NCBI RefSeq assembly: GCF_016711335.1
Contig: NZ_JADJTF010000001.1
Coordinates: forward strand, 1,550,001-1,614,000
Direction: 5' to 3'
Length of the DNA stretch: 64,000 bases
Source of the DNA: Thiofilum sp.
GTDB taxonomy: Bacteria; Pseudomonadota; Gammaproteobacteria; Thiotrichales; Thiotrichaceae
The notes beneath the pieces were generated by a model, which saw only the letters and a list, made by a program, of their open reading frames with translations, was not told the DNA's origin and did not search any database. The translations under genes and the position numbers were made by a program. Below are positions 17,414 through 26,340 of this stretch, in pieces; within the stretch, counting starts at the first letter, position 1, and the number at the start of each line of letters is the position of its first letter.

Positions 17414-17429
17414 AGCAATATATATGCCA
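17414..17429 (-). promoter_or_regulatory. Sigma-54 promoter of glnA
   Basis: On the minus strand the sequence reads TGGCATATATATTGCT, which matches the sigma-54 consensus TGGCAC-N5-TTGCW at all but one position, with the required 10 bases between GG and GC. It predicts a transcript starting near 17403 with a leader of about 125 nt before glnA. Confidence 0.88.
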
Positions 17430-17479
17430 AGCATTGATAGTGTTTAATCAAGTGCTTGGGCATGATATTTAATTAAACA

Positions 17480-17498
17480 TTGCACTATTTTCGTGCTT
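17480..17498. promoter_or_regulatory. NtrC binding site 1 upstream of glnA
   Basis: The dyad TTGCAC-N7-GTGCTT matches the enteric NtrC enhancer pattern (GCAC-N7-GTGC). Its centre is near 17489, about 85 bp upstream of the predicted start. Confidence 0.85.
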
Positions 17499-17510
17499 AA
17501 TTTGGGTTTT

Positions 17511-17529
17511 TTGCACTTTATAAGTGCTT
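17511..17529. promoter_or_regulatory. NtrC binding site 2 upstream of glnA
   Basis: A second GCAC-N7-GTGC dyad is centred near 17520, 31 bp (about three helical turns) from the first. Paired sites at this spacing allow NtrC hexamers to assemble, as at the E. coli glnA enhancer. Confidence 0.85.
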
Positions 17530-17580
17530 TGGTGCTAAGTTGAGTTTGTATAAGAGGGTTAGCGTGCATACTTTGCCCTT

Positions 17581-17823
17581 TTATGCCTTAGCAGCGGTGC
17601 GTAAGGTAATGTGATATTCACGCTCAACAGTTTCGGTATGCACCACACTATGCCCGTGAATTCGCGCCCAAGCTGGAATATCCTGTAAAGCCCCCGGATC
17701 AGTACAAATCACCTTAAGTAGTTGCTCTGGAGGTAATTTGGCTACCGCATCTTGAGTACGAATCACGGGTAGCGGACAGAGTAGTCTACGAGCGTCAACA
17801 ATGATTTCATCGGAGGTGGACAT
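17581..17823 (-). CDS. TusA/SirA-family sulfur carrier
   Basis: An 80-residue protein of the TusA family. The signature CPLPVI (Cys as persulfide carrier followed by P-x-P) comes after DARRLL, and the rest has the expected beta-alpha-beta-alpha-beta-beta size. In sulfur oxidisers such proteins pass sulfane sulfur in the cytoplasm or to tRNA thiolation. The gene follows thrB by 14 nt and probably shares its transcript. It is not next to rhodanese or dsrE, so its pathway cannot be fixed from context. Confidence 0.88.
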   Translation of the reverse strand: MSTSDEIIVDARRLLCPLPVIRTQDAVAKLPPEQLLKVICTDPGALQDIPAWARIHGHSVVHTETVEREYHITLRTAAKA

Positions 17824-17837
17824 AGCCAGAGATTCAC

Positions 17838-18803
17838 TTACTTAGCGGCTGATAAAGTGTGCCAGTTTGCCTCAAGTGAGGGGGTAGCTTCAATGATGCT
17901 GAGAAGTTTAATTTTAAATTCCTGCGGATCTTTTAAAAAAGTGAGTGTGCCAGAAGGGGGATTGCGTTGTGACAAGGCACGCGAGAGCCAAAAACGTAAT
18001 GCTGCCGCTCGCATCAGTGCAACCCCTGATGCACGCTCCAGCACAGTCAAAGGACGCAGCTCATGATAGCCTTGCAGACAAGCCAGCAAGCGCGATTCAT
18101 TTAGCTCACCAGTGTCATAACACCAGTCATTAATCACTATAGCTAGATCGTAAAGCCAAGCATCGTAACAGGCATAATACAAATCAATAATACCTGTTAG
18201 TTGCTGGTCTGAGCCTAAAGCATTATCGCGAAATAAATCGGCGTGAATGGTTCCCTGAGGCAGTTGCTTCCAATTGACGGAATCTTGATAGGCTAGCTCA
18301 GCCTTTAATAGCGCATGATCGGTTCCTTGAAAATAAGGTAGTAACTCTTGTCCTACCTGCATGCGCCACTCATGCCCGCGATCGGGTGCACGGTATAAAG
18401 GGAAGTGTTGAGCACTGAGGTGCATGCGTGCAAGCCATTGCCCTAGCTCATAGCATTGCTCGGTATTAGGGGTTTGAATAGTAGATCCGGGCAAGCGTTG
18501 GACTAAAGCGGCGGGCTTAGCTTTCAGGATGGAGAGTAATTGACCCTCTTGGTTGCTAATAGGGCGAGCGGTCGGAATACCTTGTTCCGCCCAAAACTGC
18601 ATCAGTTTTAAAAAATAATCTAATTCTTGAGCGGTATGTTGCTCAAAGAGGGTAAGAACAAACACACCTTGAGTGGTGGTTACAAAGTAATTGGTATTTT
18701 CAATTCCAGCCAAGATACCCTGATAGTCCACCAGAGTACCCACCTCATAATGAGTCAGAAATTGCGTTAGTTCTTCGCTAGTAATAGAGGTATAGACCGA
18801 CAT
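17838..18803 (-). CDS. thrB: Homoserine kinase (APH-fold type)
   Basis: A 321-residue homoserine kinase of the aminoglycoside-phosphotransferase fold, the ThrB form used by many proteobacteria. It starts with the typical MSVYTSITSEELTQFL and has IENTNYFVTT, the catalytic TIHADLFRDNAL and the metal-binding GIIDLYYAC. It phosphorylates homoserine on the way to threonine. Four nucleotides separate it from the DUF2782 gene upstream, a pairing often seen in gammaproteobacteria. Confidence 0.93.
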   Translation of the reverse strand: MSVYTSITSEELTQFLTHYEVGTLVDYQGILAGIENTNYFVTTTQGVFVLTLFEQHTAQELDYFLKLMQFWAEQGIPTARPISNQEGQLLSILKAKPAALVQRLPGSTIQTPNTEQCYELGQWLARMHLSAQHFPLYRAPDRGHEWRMQVGQELLPYFQGTDHALLKAELAYQDSVNWKQLPQGTIHADLFRDNALGSDQQLTGIIDLYYACYDAWLYDLAIVINDWCYDTGELNESRLLACLQGYHELRPLTVLERASGVALMRAAALRFWLSRALSQRNPPSGTLTFLKDPQEFKIKLLSIIEATPSLEANWHTLSAAK

Positions 18804-18807
18804 AAGC

Positions 18808-19185
18808 TTACCAAGAAAACACTTTCCAGCTGGGAATCATGAGCTGTTTATCTTGTTCGGTAGGGCGTTGTGAATTCGTACCGACTAGCCGATAGCTACT
18901 ACCGCTTTGTGAAACATAGCGTGTTTCAGAATGAATAGCGGGTGTTAAAGACTCTTCAATAGTGCCGTAGCGATCAGGCGTGGAGATAGTAATAGTACGA
19001 GTGCGCCCTAATTTCTCAGTACTAGTAGTAACGCTAGTCGCTTGAACATTAGTATTTGCGGCAGATGTGTCATTCGTATTGACGCTCTCAACAGTGCTGG
19101 TAGCACCAAAAGTAGCATTGGTATTATCGGCGTAAACAGTTGCAGTCATTAAACTAAGTAGAGTGGCTAAAAATAAGCAGCGCAT
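18808..19185 (-). CDS. DUF2782 periplasmic protein
   Basis: A 125-residue protein with a signal peptide (MRCLFLATLLSLMTATVYA), a Thr/Asn-rich linker, and a C-terminal DUF2782-like segment (YVSQSGSSYRLVGTNSQRPT, ending PSWKVFSW). The function of the family is unknown. Its place just before thrB is conserved in related bacteria as far as I recall. It sits 3 nt downstream of the LOG-family gene, giving a tight four-gene operon down to tusA. Confidence 0.75.
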   Translation of the reverse strand: MRCLFLATLLSLMTATVYADNTNATFGATSTVESVNTNDTSAANTNVQATSVTTSTEKLGRTRTITISTPDRYGTIEESLTPAIHSETRYVSQSGSSYRLVGTNSQRPTEQDKQLMIPSWKVFSW

Positions 19186-19188
19186 GGT

Positions 19189-19914
19189 TTAAAGCTCCAT
19201 ATAGCGATCACGCTCTTCACTGCTAGGGCCAGCAATCGCGCGTTCATAGTGTTGGAAAATATAGTCGACAATGGCATTTGCATCATCAAGCAGTACAAAT
19301 AAATCCATGTCTTGAGGAGAAATTGTACCCTGCGTAACTAAGGTGTCCCTGAACCAATTTAATAATCCCGACCAAAAGGGGGTATGCACTAATACAATAG
19401 GAATGCGTCGCGTTTTTTGGGTTTGGACTAACGTGAGTATTTCAGCCAGTTCATCTAAAGTCCCAAAGCCGCCGGGCATCACCACATAGGCGGAAGCATG
19501 CTTAACAAACATCACTTTACGCGAGAAGAAATGGCGAAAATAGAGCGAAATATCCTGATAAGCATTAGCTTGCTGTTCATGCGGGAGTTGAATATTTAAA
19601 CCGATACTAGGTGATTTACCACTAAAAGCGCCTTTATTAGCCGCCTCCATTAATCCCGGTCCACCACCACTGACCACAGCAAAGCCTGCATTGGATAGTT
19701 TGTGCGCAATTTCTTCGGTGAGGTGATACAGCGGATCGTCTGGTTTAGTGCGTGCTGAGCCAAAAATACTCACCGATGGGCTAATACGCGCTAAACGTTC
19801 AAAGCCCTCAACAAATTCCCCCATAATTTGGAAAATTTTCCAACTTTCGCGTGCCAGTTCTTGGTCATTAATCGGTTTTAATACGGGGTGATTAGCACGA
19901 TGAAGTTTATCCAT
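19189..19914 (-). CDS. LOG-family protein (TIGR00730, cytokinin riboside phosphorylase-like)
   Basis: A 241-residue Rossmann-fold protein. The nucleotide-binding SVSIFGSART, GGGPGLMEAANKGA and the family signature MPGGFGTLDELAE are present. LOG enzymes hydrolyse nucleoside 5'-monophosphates to base plus ribose 5-phosphate. In bacteria the larger form is often annotated as PpnN-like or lysine decarboxylase-like, which is a historic error. It heads the thrB-tusA operon or is its second gene after bolA, with a 33-bp gap. Confidence 0.9.
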   Translation of the reverse strand: MDKLHRANHPVLKPINDQELARESWKIFQIMGEFVEGFERLARISPSVSIFGSARTKPDDPLYHLTEEIAHKLSNAGFAVVSGGGPGLMEAANKGAFSGKSPSIGLNIQLPHEQQANAYQDISLYFRHFFSRKVMFVKHASAYVVMPGGFGTLDELAEILTLVQTQKTRRIPIVLVHTPFWSGLLNWFRDTLVTQGTISPQDMDLFVLLDDANAIVDYIFQHYERAIAGPSSEERDRYMEL

Positions 19915-19947
19915 TCTTATTATTCCTTGAGCAGTTAAGTAATAGTT

Positions 19948-20190
19948 TTAAGATTGAGCTGCCTCTTCAGGCGTTTGCGTGTAGAGTGTCAACGCATGCA
20001 ATTGCCCAGACGTTATCACCTCAGATAGGGCAGCATATACGCGTTGGTGGCGTTTTACTTTACTTAAGCCAGTAAAGCTGGCACTGATAATACGGGCTTC
20101 ATATTTATAACCATCCCCATTCACGGTGACGCTAGCATCGGGTAGATGATTTTGAATGATGGCCTGAACCTCGTCATTAGCTATGCTCAT
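19948..20190 (-). CDS. BolA/IbaG-family protein
   Basis: An 80-residue BolA-fold protein with the conserved helix-turn region KYEARIISASFTGLSKVKRHQRVYAAL and the end GQLHALTLYTQTPEE. The short form with this pattern is closer to IbaG (YrbA) than to BolA itself. Such proteins partner monothiol glutaredoxins in handling iron-sulfur clusters. I moved the start to the ATG at 20190, which has an AGGAG upstream; a longer frame to 20241 begins with non-conserved sequence. Confidence 0.88.
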   Translation of the reverse strand: MSIANDEVQAIIQNHLPDASVTVNGDGYKYEARIISASFTGLSKVKRHQRVYAALSEVITSGQLHALTLYTQTPEEAAQS

Positions 20191-20305
20191 TTCGCGCACT
20201 ACTCCTAAAAAAGGTTGAGTATACCTAGGTCGAGTCAACAATTTGAGTTTCCAGACTTAAAATTGCAGAATTCTTATTCGTGGCATTGATGTAAGGGAGA
20301 GCAAG

Positions 20306-20827
20306 ATGGATGTGGTCAAAGCAATACGCGAGACCTGCGTAGATTTTTGTAAGGCATTAACGCCAGATGAGGTGCAGCGTTTTGTCACCTATACCCAAGA
20401 AAAGGTCGTAGGGGCACATGAGCTGATTTCTGATATTGGTGCGATTAATGACTCGTTCTATTTGATTGTTCAGGGGGGAGTGCATCTTTATCAGGTGGAG
20501 GGTGATAAAGAGTTTGAAGTAGGCTCGATTAAGGCGGGAGGATTAGTGGGGGAGATGTCCTTTTTTGATCGTAAGCCGCGCACGATTCGTTTAAGAGCTT
20601 ATGAAAAAGGGGCGGTGCTATTAGAGATTAATCGTCAGCGTTTTAATCGTATGCGGGTGGATGAATCTTATATTGCCACTAATTTATTAGAATTTGTAAT
20701 CCGTAGTTTGGATTGGCTGATTCGTAATTTAGGTGAGGAAAATGCCAGATTGTATAAGCTGGTAGCCCAAAGTAATCAGGCTCAGGAAGAGCATTTAACT
20801 AAACCGACTCCCGCTCCGATTTTATAA
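20306..20827 (+). CDS. Cyclic nucleotide-binding domain protein without a DNA-binding domain
   Basis: A 173-residue protein made of one cNMP-binding beta-roll (about 15-135). It contains the family's VQGGVHLYQVEGDKEFEVGS and LVGEMSFFDRKPRTIRLRA, where GEMSFFD...R is the phosphate-binding cassette. The C-terminal helix ends with a Pro/Thr tail. There is no winged helix, so it is not a Crp transcription factor and probably works by protein contact. A GGGAGA ribosome site precedes the ATG. Confidence 0.85.
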   Translation: MDVVKAIRETCVDFCKALTPDEVQRFVTYTQEKVVGAHELISDIGAINDSFYLIVQGGVHLYQVEGDKEFEVGSIKAGGLVGEMSFFDRKPRTIRLRAYEKGAVLLEINRQRFNRMRVDESYIATNLLEFVIRSLDWLIRNLGEENARLYKLVAQSNQAQEEHLTKPTPAPIL

Positions 20828-20902
20828 TTTGTCTTTTATCATTCGTTCTATCAAGGCCGCAGAGCGCGGCCTAGTCCAATGCCTTAGCCGATGTAAGCAA
20901 TA

Positions 20903-21871
20903 CTAGAGTCGCAGATTACTATGTTCTAACCGATAGCGTTCTGTCGCTTGTACTAAAGCCGATTGAATCGCAGGTTCACTCGCTGCATGTCCGCACGCTT
21001 GAATAATTTGTAATTGCGACTTAGGCCAAGCTTTATGTAATTCAAACGCTTGATCTAGCGGGCAGATCATGTCGTAGCGCCCGTGAATAATCACTCCTTC
21101 AATATCCGCTAGTTTATCGGCATTATTAATTAATTGATCTGGCTCAAAAAAGCCATGATTAATACAATAATGTGCCTCTAAACGCGCCACGCTTAAAGCA
21201 GTATGGGCGCTAGTAAAATGTTCTACGGTACTCTCTTTAGGAACAAGATTAACCGTCATACCTTCCCAACTCGACCACGCTTTAGCCGCCTGCATACGCG
21301 CAATTTCATTATCGCCCGTCAAACGTTGATAATAGGCTTTGAGCATATTGCCGCGTTCAGCAACCGGAATAGGCGCTAAATAGTGCCGCCAATAGTCGGG
21401 AAAGACGCGACTTGCTCCCTGCACATCTTCATAAAACCATTCAATATCACGCGGACGACACAGAAAAATACCGCGCAAAATTAAATAGCTAACTCGACTA
21501 GGATGGGTTTCTGCATAGGCTAGTCCTAGCGTTGACCCCCATGAACCCCCAAAGATTAGCCATTGATCAATTTCTAAATGAGTGCGGATTTTTTCCATAT
21601 CCGCGACTAAATCCCAAGTAGTATTATTTTCTAATGAAGCGTGCGGACGCGAGCGCCCACAACCGCGTTGATCAAATAGAATAATGCGGTAATGCTCTGG
21701 GTTAAAAAATTGCCGATGCCATGCCTCACAACCCGACCCCGGTCCGCCATGAAGAAATACAATCGGAATACCTTCCGGTACACCACATTCCTCAACATAT
21801 AATTGATGTCCATTGCCCACATCTAAATAAAAATGATAATTTTCCCGAATCGCAGGAAATAAAGTACTCAT
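20903..21871 (-). CDS. pip: Proline iminopeptidase
   Basis: A 322-residue alpha/beta hydrolase of peptidase family S33 that removes N-terminal proline from peptides. It has the oxyanion segment HGGPGSGCEAWHRQFF, DQRGCGRSRPH, the nucleophile elbow FGGSWGSTLGLAYA, the Asp of IIHGRYDMICP and the His of QACGHAASEPA. Its ATG overlaps the ppk2 stop by one base (TGATG), so the two are translationally coupled, although no shared pathway is obvious. Confidence 0.93.
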   Translation of the reverse strand: MSTLFPAIRENYHFYLDVGNGHQLYVEECGVPEGIPIVFLHGGPGSGCEAWHRQFFNPEHYRIILFDQRGCGRSRPHASLENNTTWDLVADMEKIRTHLEIDQWLIFGGSWGSTLGLAYAETHPSRVSYLILRGIFLCRPRDIEWFYEDVQGASRVFPDYWRHYLAPIPVAERGNMLKAYYQRLTGDNEIARMQAAKAWSSWEGMTVNLVPKESTVEHFTSAHTALSVARLEAHYCINHGFFEPDQLINNADKLADIEGVIIHGRYDMICPLDQAFELHKAWPKSQLQIIQACGHAASEPAIQSALVQATERYRLEHSNLRL

Positions 21872-22755
21872 CAGTTTGCTTCCTGTTCTAATTGTTGCCG
21901 TGCTTGCTCAAACAGTACTTTATCCTTATCCGAAACGGTAGGGTAGGCTAGGGGGAGAGCTTTTAAGGTTTGGACAATAGTTTCCGCCACCGCCACGCGC
22001 ATATAATGTTTACTATCGGCAGGTATGGCGTACCAAGGCGCATCATCACGCGAGGTTTCACTCAAAGCATCCTCATAAGCCTGCATATATTTATCCCAAT
22101 GCTTACGCTCCGCTATATCACCGAGCGCAAATTTCCATTGCTTTTCAGGATCGTTGAGGCGATCTAAAAAGCGTTGCTTTTGTTCTTCTTTGGAGACATT
22201 GAGGAAAAATTTAAGGATCACAACACCATTGCGGGCTAAATGCTGCTCGTGTGTACGGATAGATTCATAGCGTTGCTGCCACAACTCGCTCAGCTCAGCT
22301 TCTGTTTGAGGAGTAAAGGGTAAATGTTGCCCGCCTAGATACTCAGGATGGACTTTAACGACTAATACCTCTTCATAGTAACTGCGGTTGAATACTCCAA
22401 TCCGTCCGCGCTCGGGTAACTGTAAGGTAGTACGCCAGAGAAAATCATGTTCTAACTCAGTGGCAGAGGGCTGTTTAAACGAACTCACTTGAAAACCAGC
22501 AGGATTTACCCCGCTGGTGACGGCTTCAATCGTGCCGTCCTTACCGGCTGCATCCATCGCTTGAAATACCAAAAGCACCGCATAGCGATTGTCGGCATAA
22601 AGTTTTTCTTGTAAAGCCGCTAGTTCTTTAGTGAGTTCAGAGAGGCGTTTTTTTAGCTCATCTTTGCTTAGATTATTGGCAGGTGGTTTCGTGCTAACCT
22701 CACTGAGTTTAAAATCTTGCGAGGGAACACGGTGTTGTGGTGGAAATTCATACAT
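21871..22755 (-). CDS. Polyphosphate kinase 2 family protein
   Basis: A 294-residue PPK2-family phosphotransferase that uses polyphosphate to phosphorylate nucleotides (AMP, ADP or GDP). It has the Walker A-like FQAMDAAGKDGTIEAVTSGVN, the lid region WRTTLQLPERGRIGVFNRSYYEEVLVVKVHPE and VILKFFLNVSKEEQKQR. Length fits the one-domain class; the class (AMP- or NDP-using) cannot be decided by eye. It is in an operon with pip. Confidence 0.9.
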   Translation of the reverse strand: MYEFPPQHRVPSQDFKLSEVSTKPPANNLSKDELKKRLSELTKELAALQEKLYADNRYAVLLVFQAMDAAGKDGTIEAVTSGVNPAGFQVSSFKQPSATELEHDFLWRTTLQLPERGRIGVFNRSYYEEVLVVKVHPEYLGGQHLPFTPQTEAELSELWQQRYESIRTHEQHLARNGVVILKFFLNVSKEEQKQRFLDRLNDPEKQWKFALGDIAERKHWDKYMQAYEDALSETSRDDAPWYAIPADSKHYMRVAVAETIVQTLKALPLAYPTVSDKDKVLFEQARQQLEQEAN

Positions 22756-22913
22756 AAGCGCTTACCCTGACAGTGGTTTGGTTATTAGTAGGAGTAGTTT
22801 AGAATACTGTGCCTACCAGCGATAAGCTACTAACCTACTCTTAATCTTTGCCTAGTTGAACCTACACTGTTACTAACGGCAAAGATGAATTCACCTATTA
22901 CGATGTGATCATT

Positions 22914-23687
22914 ATGAATGCTGTACTGCAAAACGACGAACTCAATACTTTAGGCTTTATTAAGCCACCCAAATCACTCTTACGCTTAATCGGTAAGGCC
23001 ATTGGAGATTTTGGCTTGATCCGTGATGGGGACAAGATTTTATTAGGCTTATCGGGTGGTAAAGACTCGTTGTCACTGCTGCATTGTTTGCATCATTTTC
23101 AACGCCATGCTCCGATTAAGTTTGAATTTGGTGCGGTAACGATTGACCCCCAATCCGGCGCATTTGATCCCAGCTCCTTGATTCCTTACATGAAATCTCT
23201 AGGTATTCCTTATTTTTATGTCAAAGAGCCAATATTAGAGTTAGCGGAAACGCATATGCAAAATGACTCGTATTGTGCCTTTTGTTCACGTATGAAGCGT
23301 GGATTGATGTATAAAACAGCACGCGAGCAAGGTTATAATGTTTTAGCGCTAGCTCAACACCTCGATGATTTAGCCGAAAGTTTCCTAATGTCAGCATTCC
23401 ATGGTGGCAAGCTCAAAACGATGAAAGCACACTACCGTATTGAGGCGGGGGATTTACGGGTGATTCGTCCTTTGGTTTATGTGCGTGAACGTCAGACGGC
23501 TGATTTCGCTAAAACGGCTGGATTGCCTGTGATTATCGAGAATTGTCCAGCCTGTTTTGCTATGCCAACCCAACGTCAACACACTAAACTGCTGCTGCTA
23601 AATGAGGAAAAAAACCATCCTAAATTGTATCGTAATCTGCTCAGTGCTCTGCGTCCTTTAATGCGTGAGGGGATAGAGTCGGCTTAA
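22914..23687 (+). CDS. TtcA-family PP-loop ATPase (tRNA thiolation-like)
   Basis: A 257-residue N-type ATP pyrophosphatase. The PP-loop is LGLSGGKDSLSLL, two CxxC motifs (YCAFCSRMKRG and NCPACFAMP) can hold an iron-sulfur cluster, and ALAQHLDDLAESFLMSAFHGGKLKTM follows TtcA. E. coli TtcA has HHRDD where this protein has QHLDD, and the second motif also departs, so it may be a TtcA paralogue with another tRNA or small-molecule substrate. A GTG at 22905 is an alternative start. It is a monocistronic gene. Confidence 0.8.
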   Translation: MNAVLQNDELNTLGFIKPPKSLLRLIGKAIGDFGLIRDGDKILLGLSGGKDSLSLLHCLHHFQRHAPIKFEFGAVTIDPQSGAFDPSSLIPYMKSLGIPYFYVKEPILELAETHMQNDSYCAFCSRMKRGLMYKTAREQGYNVLALAQHLDDLAESFLMSAFHGGKLKTMKAHYRIEAGDLRVIRPLVYVRERQTADFAKTAGLPVIIENCPACFAMPTQRQHTKLLLLNEEKNHPKLYRNLLSALRPLMREGIESA

Positions 23688-23835
23688 GATTGTCGACATT
23701 TTGGGAAAATTGCCTTAATCTCTAGAGCTAGAGAATGGAAGTTACATAAGATTAATAATGGCCAGTATTTGAATAGGCTTTTATACCTGCACCACCGCTC
23801 GTAAAATTTAATACCCTAGTGAGGAGTCGACACGT

Positions 23836-25774
23836 ATGTCTATAAAGACCTATCCAGTTCCAGCCGAATTTGCCGCTCAAGCTAATGTGAATGCTGAGCA
23901 ATATGCTGCTATGTATCAGCAATCGGTAGAAGATCCTGAAACCTTTTGGGCTGAGCAAGCAGATCAGTATCTAACTTGGCAAAAAAAGTGGGATACTGTT
24001 TTAGATTGGAGCTTTGAAGGTGATGTTCGTATTGCTTGGTTCCAAGGAGGACAGTTAAACGTCTCTGAAAACTGCTTAGATCGTCATTTAGCGACTCGTG
24101 GTGATCAAGTAGCGATTATTTGGGAAGGTGATAGTCCTAATGAAGATCGTAAAATCACCTATCGTGAACTGCACGAAGAAGTATGCAAATTCGCCAATGT
24201 ATTAAAAGGTCGTGGTGTTAAGAAAGGCGACCGCGTTTCTATTTATCTCCCTATGATCCCAGAAGCGGCTGTGGCTATGCTCGCTTGTGCGCGTATCGGT
24301 GCGGTGCATTCTATCGTATTCGGTGGGTTCTCTCCTGATGCTTTACGTGATCGCATTCAAGATGCGGAGTGCGGTGTAGTGATTACCTCCGACCAATCTA
24401 TGCGCGGCGGTAAAAAAGTACCTTTAAAAGGTAATGCCGATAAAGCGATTGCAGAATGTCCTACGGTACATACTTGTATCGTCGTGCAGCGCGGTGGTGA
24501 TCCAGTGAAGTGGCATGACCACGATGTGTGGTATCACGAAGCCATGGCGACTGCTTCTGCTGATTGTCCTCCTGAGGCGATGGATGCTGAAGATCCTTTA
24601 TTCATTCTTTATACCTCTGGCTCTACAGGTAAACCTAAGGGTGTACAACACACCACAGGTGGTTATTTACTCCAAGCAGCCATGACTCACAAATTAGTCT
24701 TTGATTATAAAGACGGTGAAGTCTATTGGTGTACTGCGGACGTAGGTTGGGTTACTGGTCACTCCTATATTGTTTATGGCCCTTTAACCAATGGCGCTAC
24801 TTCATTAATGTTTGAAGGCATTCCTACTTATCCCGATGCAGGTCGTTTCTGGGATGTGTGTGATAAGCATGATGTGTCTATCTTCTATACTGCACCGACT
24901 GCCATTCGTATGTTAATGGGTGCGGGCGAGAAATTTGTCGAGCGTGCCAAATTAGATAAATTACGGGTGCTAGGTTCAGTGGGTGAGCCAATCAACCCAG
25001 AAGCGTGGGAATGGTATAACCGTGTAGTAGGTAAAGGTCGCTGCCCGATTGTGGATACATGGTGGCAAACGGAAACGGGCGCTCATATGTTGACCCCATT
25101 GCCGGGGGCTACTCCTCTAAAACCCGGTTCTGCTACCTTCCCCTTCTTTGGTGTTCAGCCATTATTAGTGGATGACAAAGGGGTCGAAGTTAAGGGTAAT
25201 GGGGTGGAAGGTAATCTATGTATTCGTGCTCCTTGGGCCTTCCATGGCACGTACTTTGTACAAGAACCATGATCGCTTTGTAGAAGCTTATTTCTCTATG
25301 TACCCCGGCTACTACTTCACCGGTGACGGCGCTCGCCGTGATGAAGATGGCTACTACTGGATTACCGGTCGTGTGGATGACGTATTAAACGTATCGGGTC
25401 ACCGTATCGGTACGGCTGAAATCGAATCTGCGCTAGTTCTGCATCCAAAAGTGGCTGAAGCAGCGGTAGTGGGTTATCCGCATGAGTTAACCGGTCAAGG
25501 TATCTATGCCTATGTGACTCTGATGACAGGTGAAGAAGGTAATGCGGCTCTTGAGAAAGAGTTAGTCGATTTAGTGCGTAAAGAAATTGGTCCGATTGCA
25601 AAAATCAATCTGATTCAATGGTCTCCGGGCTTACCAAAAACTCGTTCTGGTAAAATCATGCGTCGTATCTTACGTAAGATTGCTGCGAATGAGTTAGACA
25701 GTTTAGGTGATACCTCAACGCTCGCTGATCCAACCGTAGTCGATGATTTGATTAGTAATCGTGTGAATAAATAA
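23836..25774 (+). pseudogene. acs: Acetyl-CoA synthetase gene, frameshifted
   Basis: Two overlapping frames (23836-25272 and its continuation to 25774) together make one complete Acs of about 645 residues. The first has the AMP-binding LYTSGSTGKPKGVQHTTGGY, WWQTETGAHML; the second has the C-terminal GYYFTGDGARRDEDGYYWITGRVDDVLNVSGHR and the acetylatable lysine segment PKTRSGKIMRR. They are joined at the GGG of 25235-25237: dropping one G restores LCIRAPWPSMARTLY. So a one-base insertion truncates the enzyme to 478 residues, before its lid domain. It may be a true mutation or a sequencing error. Confidence 0.9.
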
Positions 25775-25797
25775 CTCGATTATTCGCGATTATTCAG

Positions 25798-25826
25798 GTA
25801 GGGGCAGACCTATGTGTCTGCCCTAA
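25798..25826. repeat. Dispersed palindrome GTAGGGGCAGAC...GTCTGCCC
   Basis: An inverted repeat with stem GGGCAGAC/GTCTGCCC and loop CTATGT, between two convergent genes. The same sequence with two compensating base changes (A for G, T for C in the stem) occurs at 50496-50524. It may serve as a bidirectional terminator. Confidence 0.75.
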
Positions 25827-25841
25827 TATTTCTGCTATAAG

Positions 25842-26144
25842 CTATAGACGCTCTTGCACTAAGACCCAAGGTGCTATTACCACCGCCCACAATTTAGAAT
25901 CATCCGCTACCCAGCTTTTAGCGGTTAAATCTTCTAAATGTTTCACTAGCCCAGCACTAGTCCATTCCGTAAATTTGGCTAGATTATCCTCTACCAAGGC
26001 TTCCGCCACATCGAGTAAATCTAAGCTGCTAGCAATGTGTAGCACCCGTCCTCTAGCAAAAAAACGCTCAAGCTCAGACCAAGTAATCCGCGCTGTTTCT
26101 AAATTTAATCGTGCTTTGAGAGGAACAGAGTATTGGGTCGTCAT
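25842..26144 (-). CDS. DUF2288 protein
   Basis: A 100-residue soluble protein with the DUF2288 pattern: LNLETARITWSELERFFARGRVLHI near the N-terminus and WAVVIAPWVLVQERL at the end. The function is unknown. An upstream TTG (26159) is in frame, but the ATG at 26144 matches the family start. It is monocistronic and convergent to acs. Confidence 0.8.
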   Translation of the reverse strand: MTTQYSVPLKARLNLETARITWSELERFFARGRVLHIASSLDLLDVAEALVEDNLAKFTEWTSAGLVKHLEDLTAKSWVADDSKLWAVVIAPWVLVQERL

Positions 26145-26246
26145 AATGTATTGGGGCAAGCAAGAAAAGCTTAAGAGTGTGTCATAAGGTGAGGGAGATT
26201 TGAAAGTGTTTAATAAAGCGTTTTAATTGATTCTCGACCCTGATGC

Positions 26247-26262
26247 TGGCATGTAATATGCT
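26247..26262 (+). promoter_or_regulatory. Probable sigma-54 promoter of the ABC importer operon
   Basis: The sequence TGGCATGTAATATGCT has GG and GC exactly 10 bases apart and fits the sigma-54 pattern with one or two mismatches. It lies about 80 bp before the substrate-binding protein start. No full NtrC dyad was found upstream, so the activator is unknown. Confidence 0.6.
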
Positions 26263-26340
26263 ACTGTTGGAGCTAGAGCGGTGATTATTATCACAATAGC
26301 TTTGATGTGTCTGCCGATTAAACTTCAGGGAGTGTGCCTT

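Noticed and set aside
26160..26340. TPP riboswitch before the NMT1-like importer
   Set aside because: A short GACCCTGATGCTGGCAT stretch recalls the thi box, but the GGGGUGC and CUGAGA elements and the paired arms are missing.
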